From Streptomyces sp. P3 (GTDB lineage: Bacteria; Actinomycetota; Actinomycetes; Streptomycetales; Streptomycetaceae): a stretch of DNA of 64,000 nt. The notes under the pieces were generated by a model. The model made no database searches. It worked only from the letters and a program-made list of their open reading frames with translations, and had not been told where the DNA came from. Positions 47,946 to 57,830 of this stretch are shown here, in pieces (position 1 is the stretch's first letter; each line of letters opens with the position of its first letter). Location of the stretch: NCBI GenBank assembly GCA_016893485.2, contig JAFEKX020000001.1:6899501-6963500 (forward strand), given 5' to 3'. A program made the translations under genes and the position numbers.

Positions 47946-48635
47946 TCAGCTGCCGTTGTTCGCACCACGACGGCGCATGCCGAAGTAGACGGCTCCGCCG
48001 CCCACGACGACGAAGGCGCCCGCGATGCCGGCGATCATGCCGGTGTTGGAGTTCGCACCGGTCTCGGCGAGGTTCGAGGAACCGGCCGCCGGGGACGGGG
48101 CGTTGTCCGTGGTCGTCGCGGGAGCGGTGCTGCTCTCCGTGGCCGACGGGGTCGGGCTGCCGGACTCGGCCGGGGTCGAGGCGGTCTCCGACGGGGTCGG
48201 GGAGGCCTTGGTCGGCGTCGGGGTCGGGCTGGGCGACTCCTCGGCCTTGCAGGCCTTGGACGGCGTGGTCAGGTTCGGCGTGATGTCCTTGTCGACCTGC
48301 TTGCCGGCCTTGACGTGAACGCGGTACGCCGCGTTCGGCTGCCAGTCCTCGGCGAAGGTGATGGTGACGCCTTCGCGCGAGCCCTTGACGGTCTGCGCCG
48401 TACCGATCTGCTTGGCGTCGGCGCCGTTGTTCTCCAGGAACACCGTGACGGTCGCCTCGGTGGCCGAGGCGTCCTTGTCGGTGACCGTGATGACACCGCT
48501 GGTGCCGTCACAGGTCGCTTCGGCGGAGAACTCGCTGATGTTGCAGGCGAGCGCGTTGCCCGCAAATCCGAGCGCGAGTGCGGCCGAGGCGGACGCGACA
48601 CCGAGGATGCGTACGGAACGTCGAGATATGGACAC
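47946..48635 (-). CDS. LAETG-anchored cell-surface protein
   Basis: Intact 229-aa frame from GTG 48635. Signal peptide (ILGVASASAALALGFAGNALA), an N-terminal beta-rich domain with three Cys (ACNISEFSAEATCDG; SKACKAEE), a long Ser/Thr/Pro stalk, then LAETG, a membrane segment (GMIAGIAGAFVVVGGGAVYF) and a basic tail. In Streptomyces LAxTG motifs are cut by class E sortases, which anchor the protein to peptidoglycan. The ligand of the N-terminal domain is unknown. A near-consensus promoter lies upstream. Confidence 0.85.
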   Translation of the reverse strand: MSISRRSVRILGVASASAALALGFAGNALACNISEFSAEATCDGTSGVITVTDKDASATEATVTVFLENNGADAKQIGTAQTVKGSREGVTITFAEDWQPNAAYRVHVKAGKQVDKDITPNLTTPSKACKAEESPSPTPTPTKASPTPSETASTPAESGSPTPSATESSTAPATTTDNAPSPAAGSSNLAETGANSNTGMIAGIAGAFVVVGGGAVYFGMRRRGANNGS

Positions 48636-48727
48636 GTTTGCCCTTCACGGGATGTGCAACTGCGGGGGGTTTAGGGGAGATGGAGCGGCAATGAGGTGAG
48701 GCACCACTACCCCAGGAGTCTCACTGG

Positions 48728-48755
48728 TCTATAAGTGCTGCGTAAGCAGTGTCAA
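48728..48755 (-). promoter_or_regulatory. Near-consensus housekeeping promoter for the LAETG gene
   Basis: On the minus strand TTGACA (48750-48755) is followed by 16 nt and TATAGA (48728-48733). This is an unusually good HrdB-type promoter for Streptomyces. It lies about 95 bp upstream of the GTG at 48635. Confidence 0.75.
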
Positions 48756-48793
48756 TGCATATGCGGTGTACGGCAGTTGCCTTTACCCGTACT

Positions 48794-49914
48794 TTAATCA
48801 GAGAGACGTTTCAGCGCCTCCGGAGCCTCCTCGATCCGGTCAACGAGGGCGATACGGGCCTCCATTGGCCGTTCCCGGGCAAGTGCACGCAGCAGCGGCC
48901 ACGTCGGCAGCCGCTCGGTCCAGTGCTCCCGGTCCACCAGCACCATGGGCGTGGGCTCGCCGCGCGACTCGTAGTAGTTCGGCGTCGCGTTGTCGAAGAT
49001 CTCCTGTACGGTCCCGGCCGCGCCCGGCAGGAACACCACCCCGGCGTTCGAGCGGGCCAACAGGCCGTCCTCTCGCGTGGCGTTGGCGAAGTACTTGGCG
49101 ATGTGCGAGGCGAAGGCGTTCGGCGGCTCGTGGCCGTAGAACCAGGTCGGGATGCCGATCGAGTGGTTGCCCTTCGGCCAGCGGGTGCGGACCTCGAAGG
49201 CGCGCCGGGCCCAGTCGGTGATGGAGGGCTGAACGACGGTGATCCGGCGAGGAGCCGGCACGCCTCCTCCAGCATCGCGTCCTCGTACGGAGCCGCGTAC
49301 GCGCCGAGGTTGGCCGCCTCCATCGCGCCGGGTCCGCCGCCGGTGGCCACGGTGTAGCCGGCGCGGCTCAGCTCGCGGCCCAGGCGCGCGGCACCGCCGT
49401 AGGCCTCCGTGCCGCGGGCCATCGCGTGGCCGCCCATGACGCCCACCACCCGCGCGCCGCGCAGGAGTTCGTCCAGGGCGTCGGAGATCGAGTCGTCGTG
49501 GACGGCGCGCAGCATCGACGCGTATATGTCGCCGTCGGCCTTGGTCCGCTGGAACCAGGCGTACGCGAGCGCGTCCGGGGTCTGTTCGTAGCCCTGGTCG
49601 AGCGAGGCGAACAGCTCGGCGGGCGTGTAGAGATGACCGCGGTAGGGGTCGAAGGGGAGGTGCGGGACGGGCGGGAAGACCAGGGCGCCGTCGGCGCGGG
49701 CCTTCGCGGCCGCCTCCTCGCGCATCGGGCAGCCGAGGAAGACGGCGCCCGAGGTGTCCGTGGTGAGCAACTCCCGCGTACGGTCCGTCAGATCGACGCC
49801 CTGGACGCGGTGTCCTGCGAGAGTGCCGCGGGACGAGACGGTCGCGTCGAAGTCCTCGACCGTCTCGATCTCGCGTTCGTCGTGATGGGCCGCATGGGCC
49901 GGGCTGGTCTGCAC
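48794..49914 (-). CDS. LOG-family (lysine decarboxylase-like) protein
   Basis: About 373 aa. LOG proteins release cytokinin-type bases or hydrolyse nucleotide 5'-monophosphates; the substrate here is unknown. The Rossmann motif GGGPGAMEAANLGAYA and a loop LPGAAGTVQEIFDNA (normally PGGxGTxxE) are seen. It starts at ATG 49914 (MQTSPAHAAHHDER). A lost base near 49252 separates N-terminal and C-terminal parts. Longer than the classic 190-aa LOG, so probably the larger TIGR00725/730-type subgroup. Confidence 0.75.
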
Positions 49915-49939
49915 GCGCCCATGCTAGGCACCCGGCAGG

Positions 49940-50347
49940 TCAGCCCTGGACGGCCGCCGGGTCCATCCACACGATCTCCCAGGAGTGGTTGTCCAGGTCC
50001 TCGAAGGAGCGGCCGTACATGAAGCCCTGGTCCTGGATGTCGTCGTTGGCGGTGCCGCCCGCCGCGACCGCCTTGTTGATCAGCTCGTCGACCTTCTCGC
50101 GGCTCTCGGCGCTCAGACACAGCAGCACCTCGCTCGTCTTGGCCGAGTCGGCGATGTCCTTCTTCGTGAAGTCGCTGTAGCGCTTCTTCTCCAGGAGCAT
50201 CGCGATGATCGTCTCGCTGATCACGACACACGTGGTGTCGTCCGAGCTGAACTGCGGGTTGGTCGAGAAACCGAGCTCGGTGAAGAACTTCTTCGACGCG
50301 GCGGCGTCGTTCACGGCCAGGTTCACGAAGATCATCTGCTGGTACAT
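49940..50347 (-). CDS. VOC (glyoxalase/bleomycin resistance-like) protein
   Basis: Intact 135-aa frame starting MYQQMIFVNLAVNDAAASKK. The beta-alpha-beta VOC fold shows as FFTELGFSTNPQFSS and the C-terminal metal-side strand SFEDLDNHSWEIVWMDP. Members may bind metal and act on small molecules or be antibiotic-binding; no specific role is visible. Lies 26 bp downstream of the LOG gene end in the same direction. Confidence 0.75.
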   Translation of the reverse strand: MYQQMIFVNLAVNDAAASKKFFTELGFSTNPQFSSDDTTCVVISETIIAMLLEKKRYSDFTKKDIADSAKTSEVLLCLSAESREKVDELINKAVAAGGTANDDIQDQGFMYGRSFEDLDNHSWEIVWMDPAAVQG

Positions 50348-50411
50348 GCTGGGGCCTCTCCCATCGGGCGTGCGTGCCAATCGGTGGGTAGACCGGCGCT
50401 CCGCGGAAAAC

Positions 50412-51769
50412 TCATCGGTGGGCGAGCGGAAGGGCCGCGAGTTCGGCGATCACGACGGTCAGCGGCACGAACAGGGCGAGCAGCGCGCCCGCGCGCAGGG
50501 CCGCCGCGCTGCGCAGCACGGTGGCCGGAGCGCCGAGGCGTACCAGCGCGGCCGTGGTGTCGGCGCGGGCCTGCCGGGCCTCGACGGCGGCGGTGAGCAG
50601 GGTCGCCACCGTGCAGCCGGTCACCAGGAGCGTGCCGAGGGTGGTGAGCGGGCCGACGGCCGCGTCCGTGTCGTAGAGCGCGGTCATCGCGTACGCGCCC
50701 GACGCCACCGCGCAGACCACGCCCAGCGGGCGGCCGATGCGGGTCGCCTCCTCCATGAGGACCCGGCCGGCGAGGAGCCGGAGGGCGCCCGGGCGCACGG
50801 CCTGGAGGAGCCGTCCGCACAGGTGGGTGAGGCCGGGGCCCGCGAGGGCGAGACCGAGCGCGGTCAGCACCCAGCCGGCCAGCACGCCTGCGGGGCCGCC
50901 CGCGTGCCCGCCGGGCATCGACAGCCCGTCGGTGTCCGCCGTCCGGTTCGCGTACGCCTCGACGGCCAGACCGGCGGCGAGGACGGCCACACCCCAGGGG
51001 AGACCCTTGGGGACCTCGCGGGGGCCGGGGGCGGGTGGGGTCGAGGTCGACGGGGCTCATGGCGGTGCCGGTGGCGGTCGGTTCGGCGTCGGCCGCGGGC
51101 TCGGGTGCCGGGGCGGACGGCTCCTCGACTTCCGCTCTACGGCCGCCCGTTCGCAGGCGGGCGCCGAACCTGCCGTAGGTCCCGAAGGTCTCGCGGGTGC
51201 CCGACCTGCCGTAGGCGCCGAAACGGCCGTAGGACCTGGGGGCGCTCTTCGGGGAGGTGTCCTTCGGGCGGAGGGTGAGGGCCACCGAGACGGACGCGGT
51301 CACGGGGACGATGGCGAGCAGGGTGAGGGCGGCGGGGGGGGGAGGGGGGGGTGTCCGAGGCGAGGAACTCCGCCGCCGCTCCGTCGAAGGGCATGCCGTT
51401 GAGGTCGCCGCGGAGGTGGAGGAAGAAGAGGAGGGCCAGCATCGAGCCGAGGGTGCAGGCCAGCGCGGTCGTGGTCGCCGAGATCGCCATCAGGCGGCCG
51501 GGGCCGAGGCCGATCGCGGAGAGGCCGGGGCGGGGTTTCGTCGCCGGGTCGGTGCGGGCGACGGCCACCGCGAAGTAGACCGTGGCGGCCAGCGGGGTCG
51601 CGCACCAGGCGAGGCGGAGGGCCGCGGCGGCGGGGGAGTCGGGGTGGCTCATCGCGTAGCCGAGGGTGCACAGCAGCAGGAAGCCCGTGCCCGCCGAGGC
51701 CACCGCGACCAGCAGTCGGCGCAGTTGGACGGCGGGGTGCGAGCCGCGGGTCAGACGGAGAGCGAGCAC
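50412..51769 (-). CDS. ABC transporter permease (FtsX/MacB-like)
   Basis: About 452 aa with around eight hydrophobic segments and a linker rich in Tyr/Gly/Arg (YGRFGAYGRSG repeats near 51190-51240). The C-terminal set includes LGVVCAVASGAYAMTALYD and TLGTLLVTGCTVATLLTAAV. Start GTG/ATG 51769 overlaps the ATPase stop. Frame breaks lie in the long poly-G tracts at 51331-51350 and near 51040. With the ATPase it probably forms an exporter or a mechanotransmission complex of unknown substrate. Confidence 0.7.
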
Positions 51770-52489
51770 GCGGCCCGGCCTTCCGACTCGGCGACCGGGG
51801 AAGGTGGACCGTGTTCACCCGGCGTCCGTCGAGGAGCGACACCGTGCGGTCCGCGAGGGCGGCGGTCTCCGCCTCGTGGGTCGCGAGGACGACGGTGATG
51901 CCGTGCGAGCGGGCCGCCGTGGTGAGCGTGCGCAGGACCTGGGCGCGGTCGGCGCGGTGCAGCGGGGCCGTCGGCTCGTCGGCGAACAGGACGGTGGGCG
52001 CCGGGGCCAGCGCGCGGGCGATCGAGACGCGCTGGCGTTCCGCCTGGCGCAGCTCGTGCGGGCGCTTGCGGGCGTGGTCGCCGATGTCGAGGCGGTCCAG
52101 CCACTCCAGGGCGGCGGTCTTGGCGCGGCGGCGGCTGGTGCCGCGCAGCATCAGGGGAGGGCCGCGTTCTCCCAGACGTTCAGCTCCGGGACGAGCACGG
52201 GGGCCGGGTCGATCCAGCCGAAGCGGTCGCGGCGCAGCCGTTCCCGGGTGAGCGGGCCCATGGTGTGCACGGGCACGCTGTTGAACCAGACCTCGCCGCG
52301 GCCGGGGCGCTCCAGGCCGGAGAGACAGCGCAGCAGGGTCGTCTTGCCGCTGCCGCGCGGGCCGCTGACGGCGAGGATCTCGCCCTCCCGGACACCAAGC
52401 GAGACACCGCCCAGCGCGGGCGTTCCGTCGTGGTGCTGGAAGTGCAGGGCGCGTGCCCAGAGCACGTCGTTGTCCGGCGGGGCCACCAT
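51751..52489 (-). CDS. ABC transporter ATP-binding protein with degenerate signature
   Basis: About 246 aa from ATG 52489 (MVAPPDNDVLWARALHFQHH). Walker A GPRGSGKTTL and Walker B TVLFADEP are normal, and the switch is LATHEAET. The usual LSGGQ signature reads LRQAERQRVSIARAL, an unusual form. Breaks near 52155 (GGPP region after ENAALP) and 51795 (VAESEGRAACSLSV expected). Upstream of its permease partner, which overlaps by 19 bases. Confidence 0.75.
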
Positions 52490-52608
52490 GCGCGTACACC
52501 TCGTTCTGATCCGTTTTCCGTACCGCGTCCCCCTTGCGGGGGAACGAGGACGGGGCCGATCGGTTACCAGGCACGCTAAGGACGATGGGGCGCGACCCCG
52601 GACAGCAC

Positions 52609-52657
52609 ACGGCCCGGGGTGCACCCTTCTCACTCGAACGGGTGCACCCCGGGCCGT
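52609..52657 (-). terminator. Terminator of the aminotransferase gene
   Basis: A perfect 18-bp stem (52609-52626 with 52640-52657) and a 13-nt loop, 25 bp past the aminotransferase stop. Very strong hairpin. Confidence 0.85.
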
Positions 52658-52681
52658 ATAAACTCGTTGAATCGCCGGAGG

Positions 52682-54060
52682 CTAGAGCTTCGTCCACGCC
52701 TCCGTGAGGACCTGGCGGACGATGCCCTCGATCTCGTCGAAGGTCGACTGGTCGGAGATCAGCGGCGGCGACAGCTGGATGACCGGGTCACCGCGGTCGT
52801 CGGCGCGGCAGTAGAGGCCGTACTCGAAGAGCTTCTTGGAGACGAAGCCGTAGAGCACGCGCTCCGACTCCTCGTCCGTGAAGGTCTCCTTGGTGGCCTT
52901 GTCCTTGACGAGCTCGATGCCGTAGAAGAAGCCGTTGCCGCGGACGTCGCCGACGATCGGGAGGTCGTGCAGCTTCTGCAGGGTTTGCAGGAAGTTGGCC
53001 TCGTTGTCGAGGACGTGCTGGTTGAGGCCCTCGCGCTCGAAGATGTCGAGGTTGGCGAGGCCGACCGCGGCGGAGACCGGGTGGCCGCCGAAGGTGTAGC
53101 CGTGCAGGAAGGTGTTGTCGCCCTTGTAGAACGGCTCGGCCAGGCGGTCGGAGATGATGCAGGCGCCGATCGGGGAGTAGCCCGAGGTCATGCCCTTGGC
53201 GCAGGTGATCATGTCCGGCACGTAGTCGAACTTGTCGCAGGCGAACATCGTGCCCAGGCGGCCGAAGGCGCAGATGACCTCGTCCGACACGAGCAGCACG
53301 TCGTACTGGTCGCAGATCTCGCGCACCCGCTGGAAGTAGCCGGGCGGGGGCGGGAAGCAGCCGCCCGCGTTCTGCACGGGCTCGAGGAAGACGGCCGCGA
53401 CCGTCTCCGGGCCCTCGAACAGGATCTGCTGCTCGATCTGGTCGGCGGCCCAGCGGCCGAAGGCCTCCGGGTCGTCGCCGAAGAGCGGGGCGCGGTAGAT
53501 GTTGGTGTTCGGCACCTTGTGCGCGCCCGGGACGAGCGGCTCGAACGGGGCCTTCAGCGCCGGGAGTCCGGTGATGGACAGGGCGCCCTGCGGGTGCCGT
53601 GGTAGGCGACCGCGCGGGAGATGACCTTGTACTTCGTGGGCTTGCCCTGCAGCTTGAAGTACTGCTTGGCGAGCTTCCAGGCGGTCTCGACGGCCTCGCC
53701 GCCGCCGGTGGTGAAGAAGACCTTGTTTAGGTCGCCGGGCGCGTGGTGGGCGAGACGCTCCGCCAGCTCCACGGCCTTCGGGTGGGCGTACGACCAGATG
53801 GGGAAGAACGCCAGTTCCTTCGCCTGCCTGGCCGCGGTCTCGGCCAGTTCGGCGCGGCCGTGCCCGGCCTGGACCACGAACAGACCCGCGAGACCGTCGA
53901 GGTAGCGCTTGCCCTTGTCGTCGTAGATGTAGGTGCCCTCACCACGGACGATCGTGGGAACGGGCGCGTTCTCGTACGAGGACATGCGGGTGAAGTGCAT
54001 CCACAGGTGGTCGTACGCGGTGCGGCTGAGGTCCTTGCTCACGGTTATCGGGTTCCCCAC
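52682..54060 (-). CDS. Class III aminotransferase (putative putrescine/omega-amine type)
   Basis: About 459 aa (ATG 54060) or 453 aa (GTG 54042, MSKDLSRTAYDHLW). The PLP lysine lies in ITCAKGMTSGYSPIGA, with the GGGEAVETAWKLA phosphate-binding loop and SDEVICAFGR. One base is lost near 53597 (AYHGTPQGALSITG expected). Neighbouring AsnC regulator and aldehyde dehydrogenase suggest conversion of an amine such as putrescine to an aldehyde and then an acid; the substrate is an inference. Confidence 0.85.
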
Positions 54061-54563
54061 ATGTAGGTCTGCTTCTTGAGCTTCAGATAAACGAAGCTCT
54101 CGGTGGAGCGCACGCCGGGCAGCGCCCGGATGCGTTTGTTGATGACGTCCAGCAGGTGGTCGTCGTCCTCGCAGACGATCTCGGCGAGGAGGTCGTACGA
54201 GCCCGCGGTCATCACCACGTACTCCACTTCCGGCATGGCCGTCAGCGCGTCCGCCACGTGCTCGACATCGCCCTCGACGTTCACCCCGACCATCGCCTGC
54301 CTGCGGAAGCCCACGGTGAGCGGGTCCGTGACGGCGACGATCTGCATGACGCCCTGGTCGAGCAGCTTCTGGACGCGCTGGCGCACGGCCGCCTCGGAGA
54401 GGCCGACGGCCTTGCCGATCGCGGCGTACGGCCGGCGGCCGTCCTCCTGGAGCTGCTCGATGATGGCGCGGGAAACGGCGTCCAAGTGAGGAGTACTGCC
54501 GTTCCTGGACTCGCGGGAGTCCCTCTGGTCTGCGCTTCGACTGGCCACGGCTTCACTGTGCAC
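54045..54563 (-). CDS. AsnC/Lrp family regulator
   Basis: Intact, about 172 aa from GTG 54563 (MHSEAVASRSADQRD). HTH IGKAVGLSEAAVRQRVQKLL near residues 48-67 and a C-terminal RAM domain ending KKQTYMWGTR. Its stop overlaps the aminotransferase ATG region, so the two are coupled, and it is divergent from the aldehyde dehydrogenase gene, which it probably controls. Confidence 0.88.
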   Translation of the reverse strand: MHSEAVASRSADQRDSRESRNGSTPHLDAVSRAIIEQLQEDGRRPYAAIGKAVGLSEAAVRQRVQKLLDQGVMQIVAVTDPLTVGFRRQAMVGVNVEGDVEHVADALTAMPEVEYVVMTAGSYDLLAEIVCEDDDHLLDVINKRIRALPGVRSTESFVYLKLKKQTYMWGTR

Positions 54564-54658
54564 GACGTCTCGACCGTTCCGCAAGGCCGCTTCGATGAAA
54601 TTCGTTGTTTACGTGGTCAAGACTTGCGGATTTCGTAGCCTTGGCGCGATCGGGGGTG

Positions 54659-54711
54659 TTGAAAACGTGGGCCGGGCGATTAGGGTGGGTGTCTCAGTGA
54701 TTGGACACCCA
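54659..54711 (+). promoter_or_regulatory. Promoter and inverted repeat before aldehyde dehydrogenase
   Basis: -35 TTGAAA (54659-54664), 16 nt, -10 TAGGGT (54681-54686). The 8-bp inverted repeat TGGGTGTC/GACACCCA (54686-54693 with 54704-54711) starts at the -10 and covers the transcription start, a suitable place for the AsnC-type regulator. Confidence 0.65.
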
Positions 54712-54729
54712 GACCTTGGAGGGCCGGCA

Positions 54730-56169
54730 GTGAGCACCGAGCTGCGTCGTCTGCGCAATTACATCGACGGTGAGTTCCGGGACGCCGCCGACGGACGGAC
54801 CACCGAGGTGGTCAACCCGGCGACCGGCGAGGCGTACGCGACCGCCCCGCTGTCCGGCGAGGCGGACGTCGACGCCGCGATGGTGGCCGCCGCCGCGGCC
54901 TTCCCCGCCTGGCGGGACGAGACCCCGGCCAAGCGGCAGAAGTACCTGCTGGACATCGCCGCCGCGTTCGAGGAGCGCGCGGAGGAGCTGATCGCGGCCG
55001 AGGTGGAGAACACCGGCAAGCCGATCGGGCTCACCCGCTCCGAAGAGATCCCGCCCATGGTCGACCAGATCCGCTTCTTCGCGGGCGCGGCCCGGATGCT
55101 CGAGGGCCGCTCGGCCGGCGAGTACATGGAGGGCATGACCTCGATCGTCCGACGCGAGCCGATCGGCGTCTGCGCGCAGGTCGCCCCGTGGAACTACCCG
55201 ATGATGATGGCCGTCTGGAAGTTCGCCCCGGCGCTGGCCGCGGGCAACACGGTGGTGCTCAAGCCCTCGGACACCACCCCCGCCTCCACCGTCCTGATCG
55301 CCGAGATCATCGGCTCGATCGTGCCCAAGGGCGTCTTCAACGTCGTGTGCGGCGACCGCGACACCGGCCGCGCGATGGTCGAGCACCACATCCCGGCGAT
55401 GGCCTCCATCACCGGCTCGGTGCGCGCCGGCATGTCCGTCGCCGAGTCCGCGTCCAAGGACCTCAAGCGGGTCCACCTGGAGCTGGGCGGCAAGGCCCCC
55501 GTCGTCGTCTTCGAGGACACCGACATCGCCAAGGCCGTCGAGGACATCTCGGTCGCGGGCTTCTTCAACGCCGGGCAGGACTGCACCGCGGCCACGCGCG
55601 TCCTGGTCCAGGAGTCGATCCACGACGAGTTCGTGGCGGCGCTCGCGAAGGCCGCGTCCGAGACGAAGACCGGCCGGCCGGACGACGAGGACGTGCTCTA
55701 CGGCCCCCTCAACAACCCGAACCAGCTCAAGCAGGTCACCGGCTTCATCGAGCGGCTGCCCGCGCACGCCAAGGTGGAGGCGGGCGGCCACCGGGTCGGC
55801 GAGGTCGGCTACTTCTACGCCCCGACCGTCGTCTCGGGCCTGAAGCAGGACGACGAGATCATCCAGAACGAGGTCTTCGGCCCGGTCATCACCGTCCAGT
55901 CCTTCACGGACGAGGCGCAGGCCATCGAGTGGGCCAACGGCGTCGACTACGCGCTGGCCTCCTCGGTCTGGACGAAGGACCACGGGCGGGCGATGCGGCT
56001 GTCGAAGTCCCTGGACTTCGGCTGCGTGTGGATCAACACCCACATCCCGCTGGTCGCCGAGATGCCGCACGGCGGCTTCAAGAAGTCGGGCTACGGCAAG
56101 GACCTGTCGGGCTACGGCTTCGAGGACTACACGCGCATCAAGCACGTGATGACGTCGCTGGACGCGTAG
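54730..56169 (+). CDS. Aldehyde dehydrogenase (aminobutyraldehyde/betaine-aldehyde type)
   Basis: Intact 479-aa frame from GTG 54730 (MSTELRRLRNYIDGEF) with a GGAGG ribosome site at 54718. The NAD-binding APWNYPMMMAVWK, the catalytic Glu in LELGGKAP, and the catalytic Cys in FFNAGQDCTAATR are all present. With the divergent aminotransferase it likely oxidises an amino-aldehyde, for example 4-aminobutyraldehyde to GABA. A strong terminator follows. Confidence 0.9.
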   Translation: MSTELRRLRNYIDGEFRDAADGRTTEVVNPATGEAYATAPLSGEADVDAAMVAAAAAFPAWRDETPAKRQKYLLDIAAAFEERAEELIAAEVENTGKPIGLTRSEEIPPMVDQIRFFAGAARMLEGRSAGEYMEGMTSIVRREPIGVCAQVAPWNYPMMMAVWKFAPALAAGNTVVLKPSDTTPASTVLIAEIIGSIVPKGVFNVVCGDRDTGRAMVEHHIPAMASITGSVRAGMSVAESASKDLKRVHLELGGKAPVVVFEDTDIAKAVEDISVAGFFNAGQDCTAATRVLVQESIHDEFVAALAKAASETKTGRPDDEDVLYGPLNNPNQLKQVTGFIERLPAHAKVEAGGHRVGEVGYFYAPTVVSGLKQDDEIIQNEVFGPVITVQSFTDEAQAIEWANGVDYALASSVWTKDHGRAMRLSKSLDFGCVWINTHIPLVAEMPHGGFKKSGYGKDLSGYGFEDYTRIKHVMTSLDA

Positions 56170-56199
56170 GTCCCCGGCGTCTGACCGGACGTACACAGC

Positions 56200-56236
56200 G
56201 CGGCCCCGCACGGGATCAACTCCCGTCCGGGGCCGC
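56200..56236 (+). terminator. Terminator after aldehyde dehydrogenase
   Basis: GCGGCCCCG (56200-56208) pairs with CGGGGCCGC (56228-56236), and inside it ACGGGA/TCCCGT pairs around TCAAC. Nearly 16 bp in total, 31 nt after the stop. Confidence 0.8.
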
Positions 56237-56433
56237 CGTGTTGTGTCCTGGGGAGCTGGCTCTCGCGGTGCCGACACCCGGCCCGGAGCCGGCGAAGACC
56301 GCGCGCCGGACCCGCTCGGTGTGAACGTGCGGCTACTTCACAGGCAACCGATCGACAAGGTGTCGGGTCCACAGGAACCCGCTCGACGCAGCGTCCATTG
56401 ATCGGGGCCAGGAGACCGGGCCATGCTGCGCGG

Positions 56434-57623
56434 GTGCCCCAGACTCCGAAGTCGTCCTCGCCCTCCCGTCGCTCCCTGCTGCGCGCGCTCGGCGGGACCG
56501 CCGCGCTCGGCGCGCTCGCCGGGTGCGGTGTGCCCGCCGCGTATGTGAAGGCGGGCGACCGCGCCGGCGCCGATCTGTCCACCAAGGACAAGCGGCTGAC
56601 CTGGGCGAACTGGCCGCTGTACATCGACACCGATGACAACGACGCCACGAAGCGGCCCACGCTCGACGCCTTCGAGAAGCGCAGCGGGATCTCCGTCGAC
56701 TACATCGAGGAGATCAACGACAACGACGAGTTCTTCGGCAAGATCAGCCCGGCGCTCATGAACCACCAGCGGACCGGCCGCGACCTGATCGTCATGAGCG
56801 ACTGGATGTGCGCGCGGTTCGTCCACCTCGGCTGGGTCCAGCGGATGGACCGGTCCGCGCAGCCCAATGTGGCCAAGTACCTTGACCCGCAGCTCAGTTC
56901 GCCCGCCTTCGACCCCGGCCGCCGGTACACCGTGCCGTGGCAGTCGGGCATCACCGGCATCGCCTACAACCACCGCAGGCTCGGCCGCGAGATCCGCCAT
57001 GTCTCCGACCTGTGGGCGAGCGACCTGAAGGGCCGGGTCACCCTGCTCTCCGGGCTCGACGAGGCGTTCGCGCTGCTGATGCAGGGCAACGGCGTCGACA
57101 TCACCCAGTGGACCGCAGCCGACTTCCACAAGGTGTGCGACCAGGTGCGGACCCAGATCAGCCGCAACCAGATCCGCCGCTTCACCGGCAACGACTACAC
57201 CAAGGACCTGGTCAGCGGCGATGTCCTCGCCTGTCAGGCCTACTCCGGCGACGTGATCCAGCTCCAGGCCGACAACCCGGACATCCGCTTCGTCGTCCCC
57301 GAGGAGGGCGCCGAGCTCTGGGCGGACTCCTGATGATCCCGGACCTGGCCCGCCACAAGACCAACGCGGAACGCCTCATCGACTACTACTACGAGCCCGA
57401 GGTCGCCGCCGAACTCGCCGCCTGGGTCAACTACGTCTGCCCGGTCCCGGCCGCCCAGGCCGTCCTCGCGGACTCCAAGGACAAGGACACCGCGGAGCTG
57501 GCCGGGAACCCGCTCATCTTCCCGGACTCGACGATGCGGAAGCACCTCGCGATCGCACGGGACATCACGTCGACGGAGCGGGTGGAGTTCGCGAAGGAGT
57601 GGAACAAGATCGTGGGCCTGTAG
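56434..57623 (+). CDS. PotD-like spermidine/putrescine substrate-binding lipoprotein
   Basis: About 396 aa from GTG 56434. The N-terminus has a twin-arginine-like SRRSLLRAL followed by a lipobox (LAGC), so a Tat-exported lipoprotein is likely. The mature part RLTWANWPLYIDTDDNDATK and DYIEEINDNDEFFGKI match the bacterial polyamine-binding group. A C is lost near 57330 (ADSLMIPDLARHK expected). No permease or ATPase genes for it lie in the window. With the aminotransferase and dehydrogenase it supports polyamine use. Confidence 0.85.
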
Positions 57624-57830
57624 GGGGCGGTGTCGCGGCATACGGCCGTGCAGCGTGGTTTTCCGGCAACTCCCTGCCCGGATTGAGGGTTGGGGCGCGA
57701 TATGCGTGGAGTCGGGAAGAGTTTCCGCAGGGTTCCGGGGATTCCCTCACGGGAACGGAAGGGTCGGGGGCTCATTCGGCGCTCGCCGGCAGGGCGGGCG
57801 CCGTTCCATGCGATGGGAGACCGACCAACG

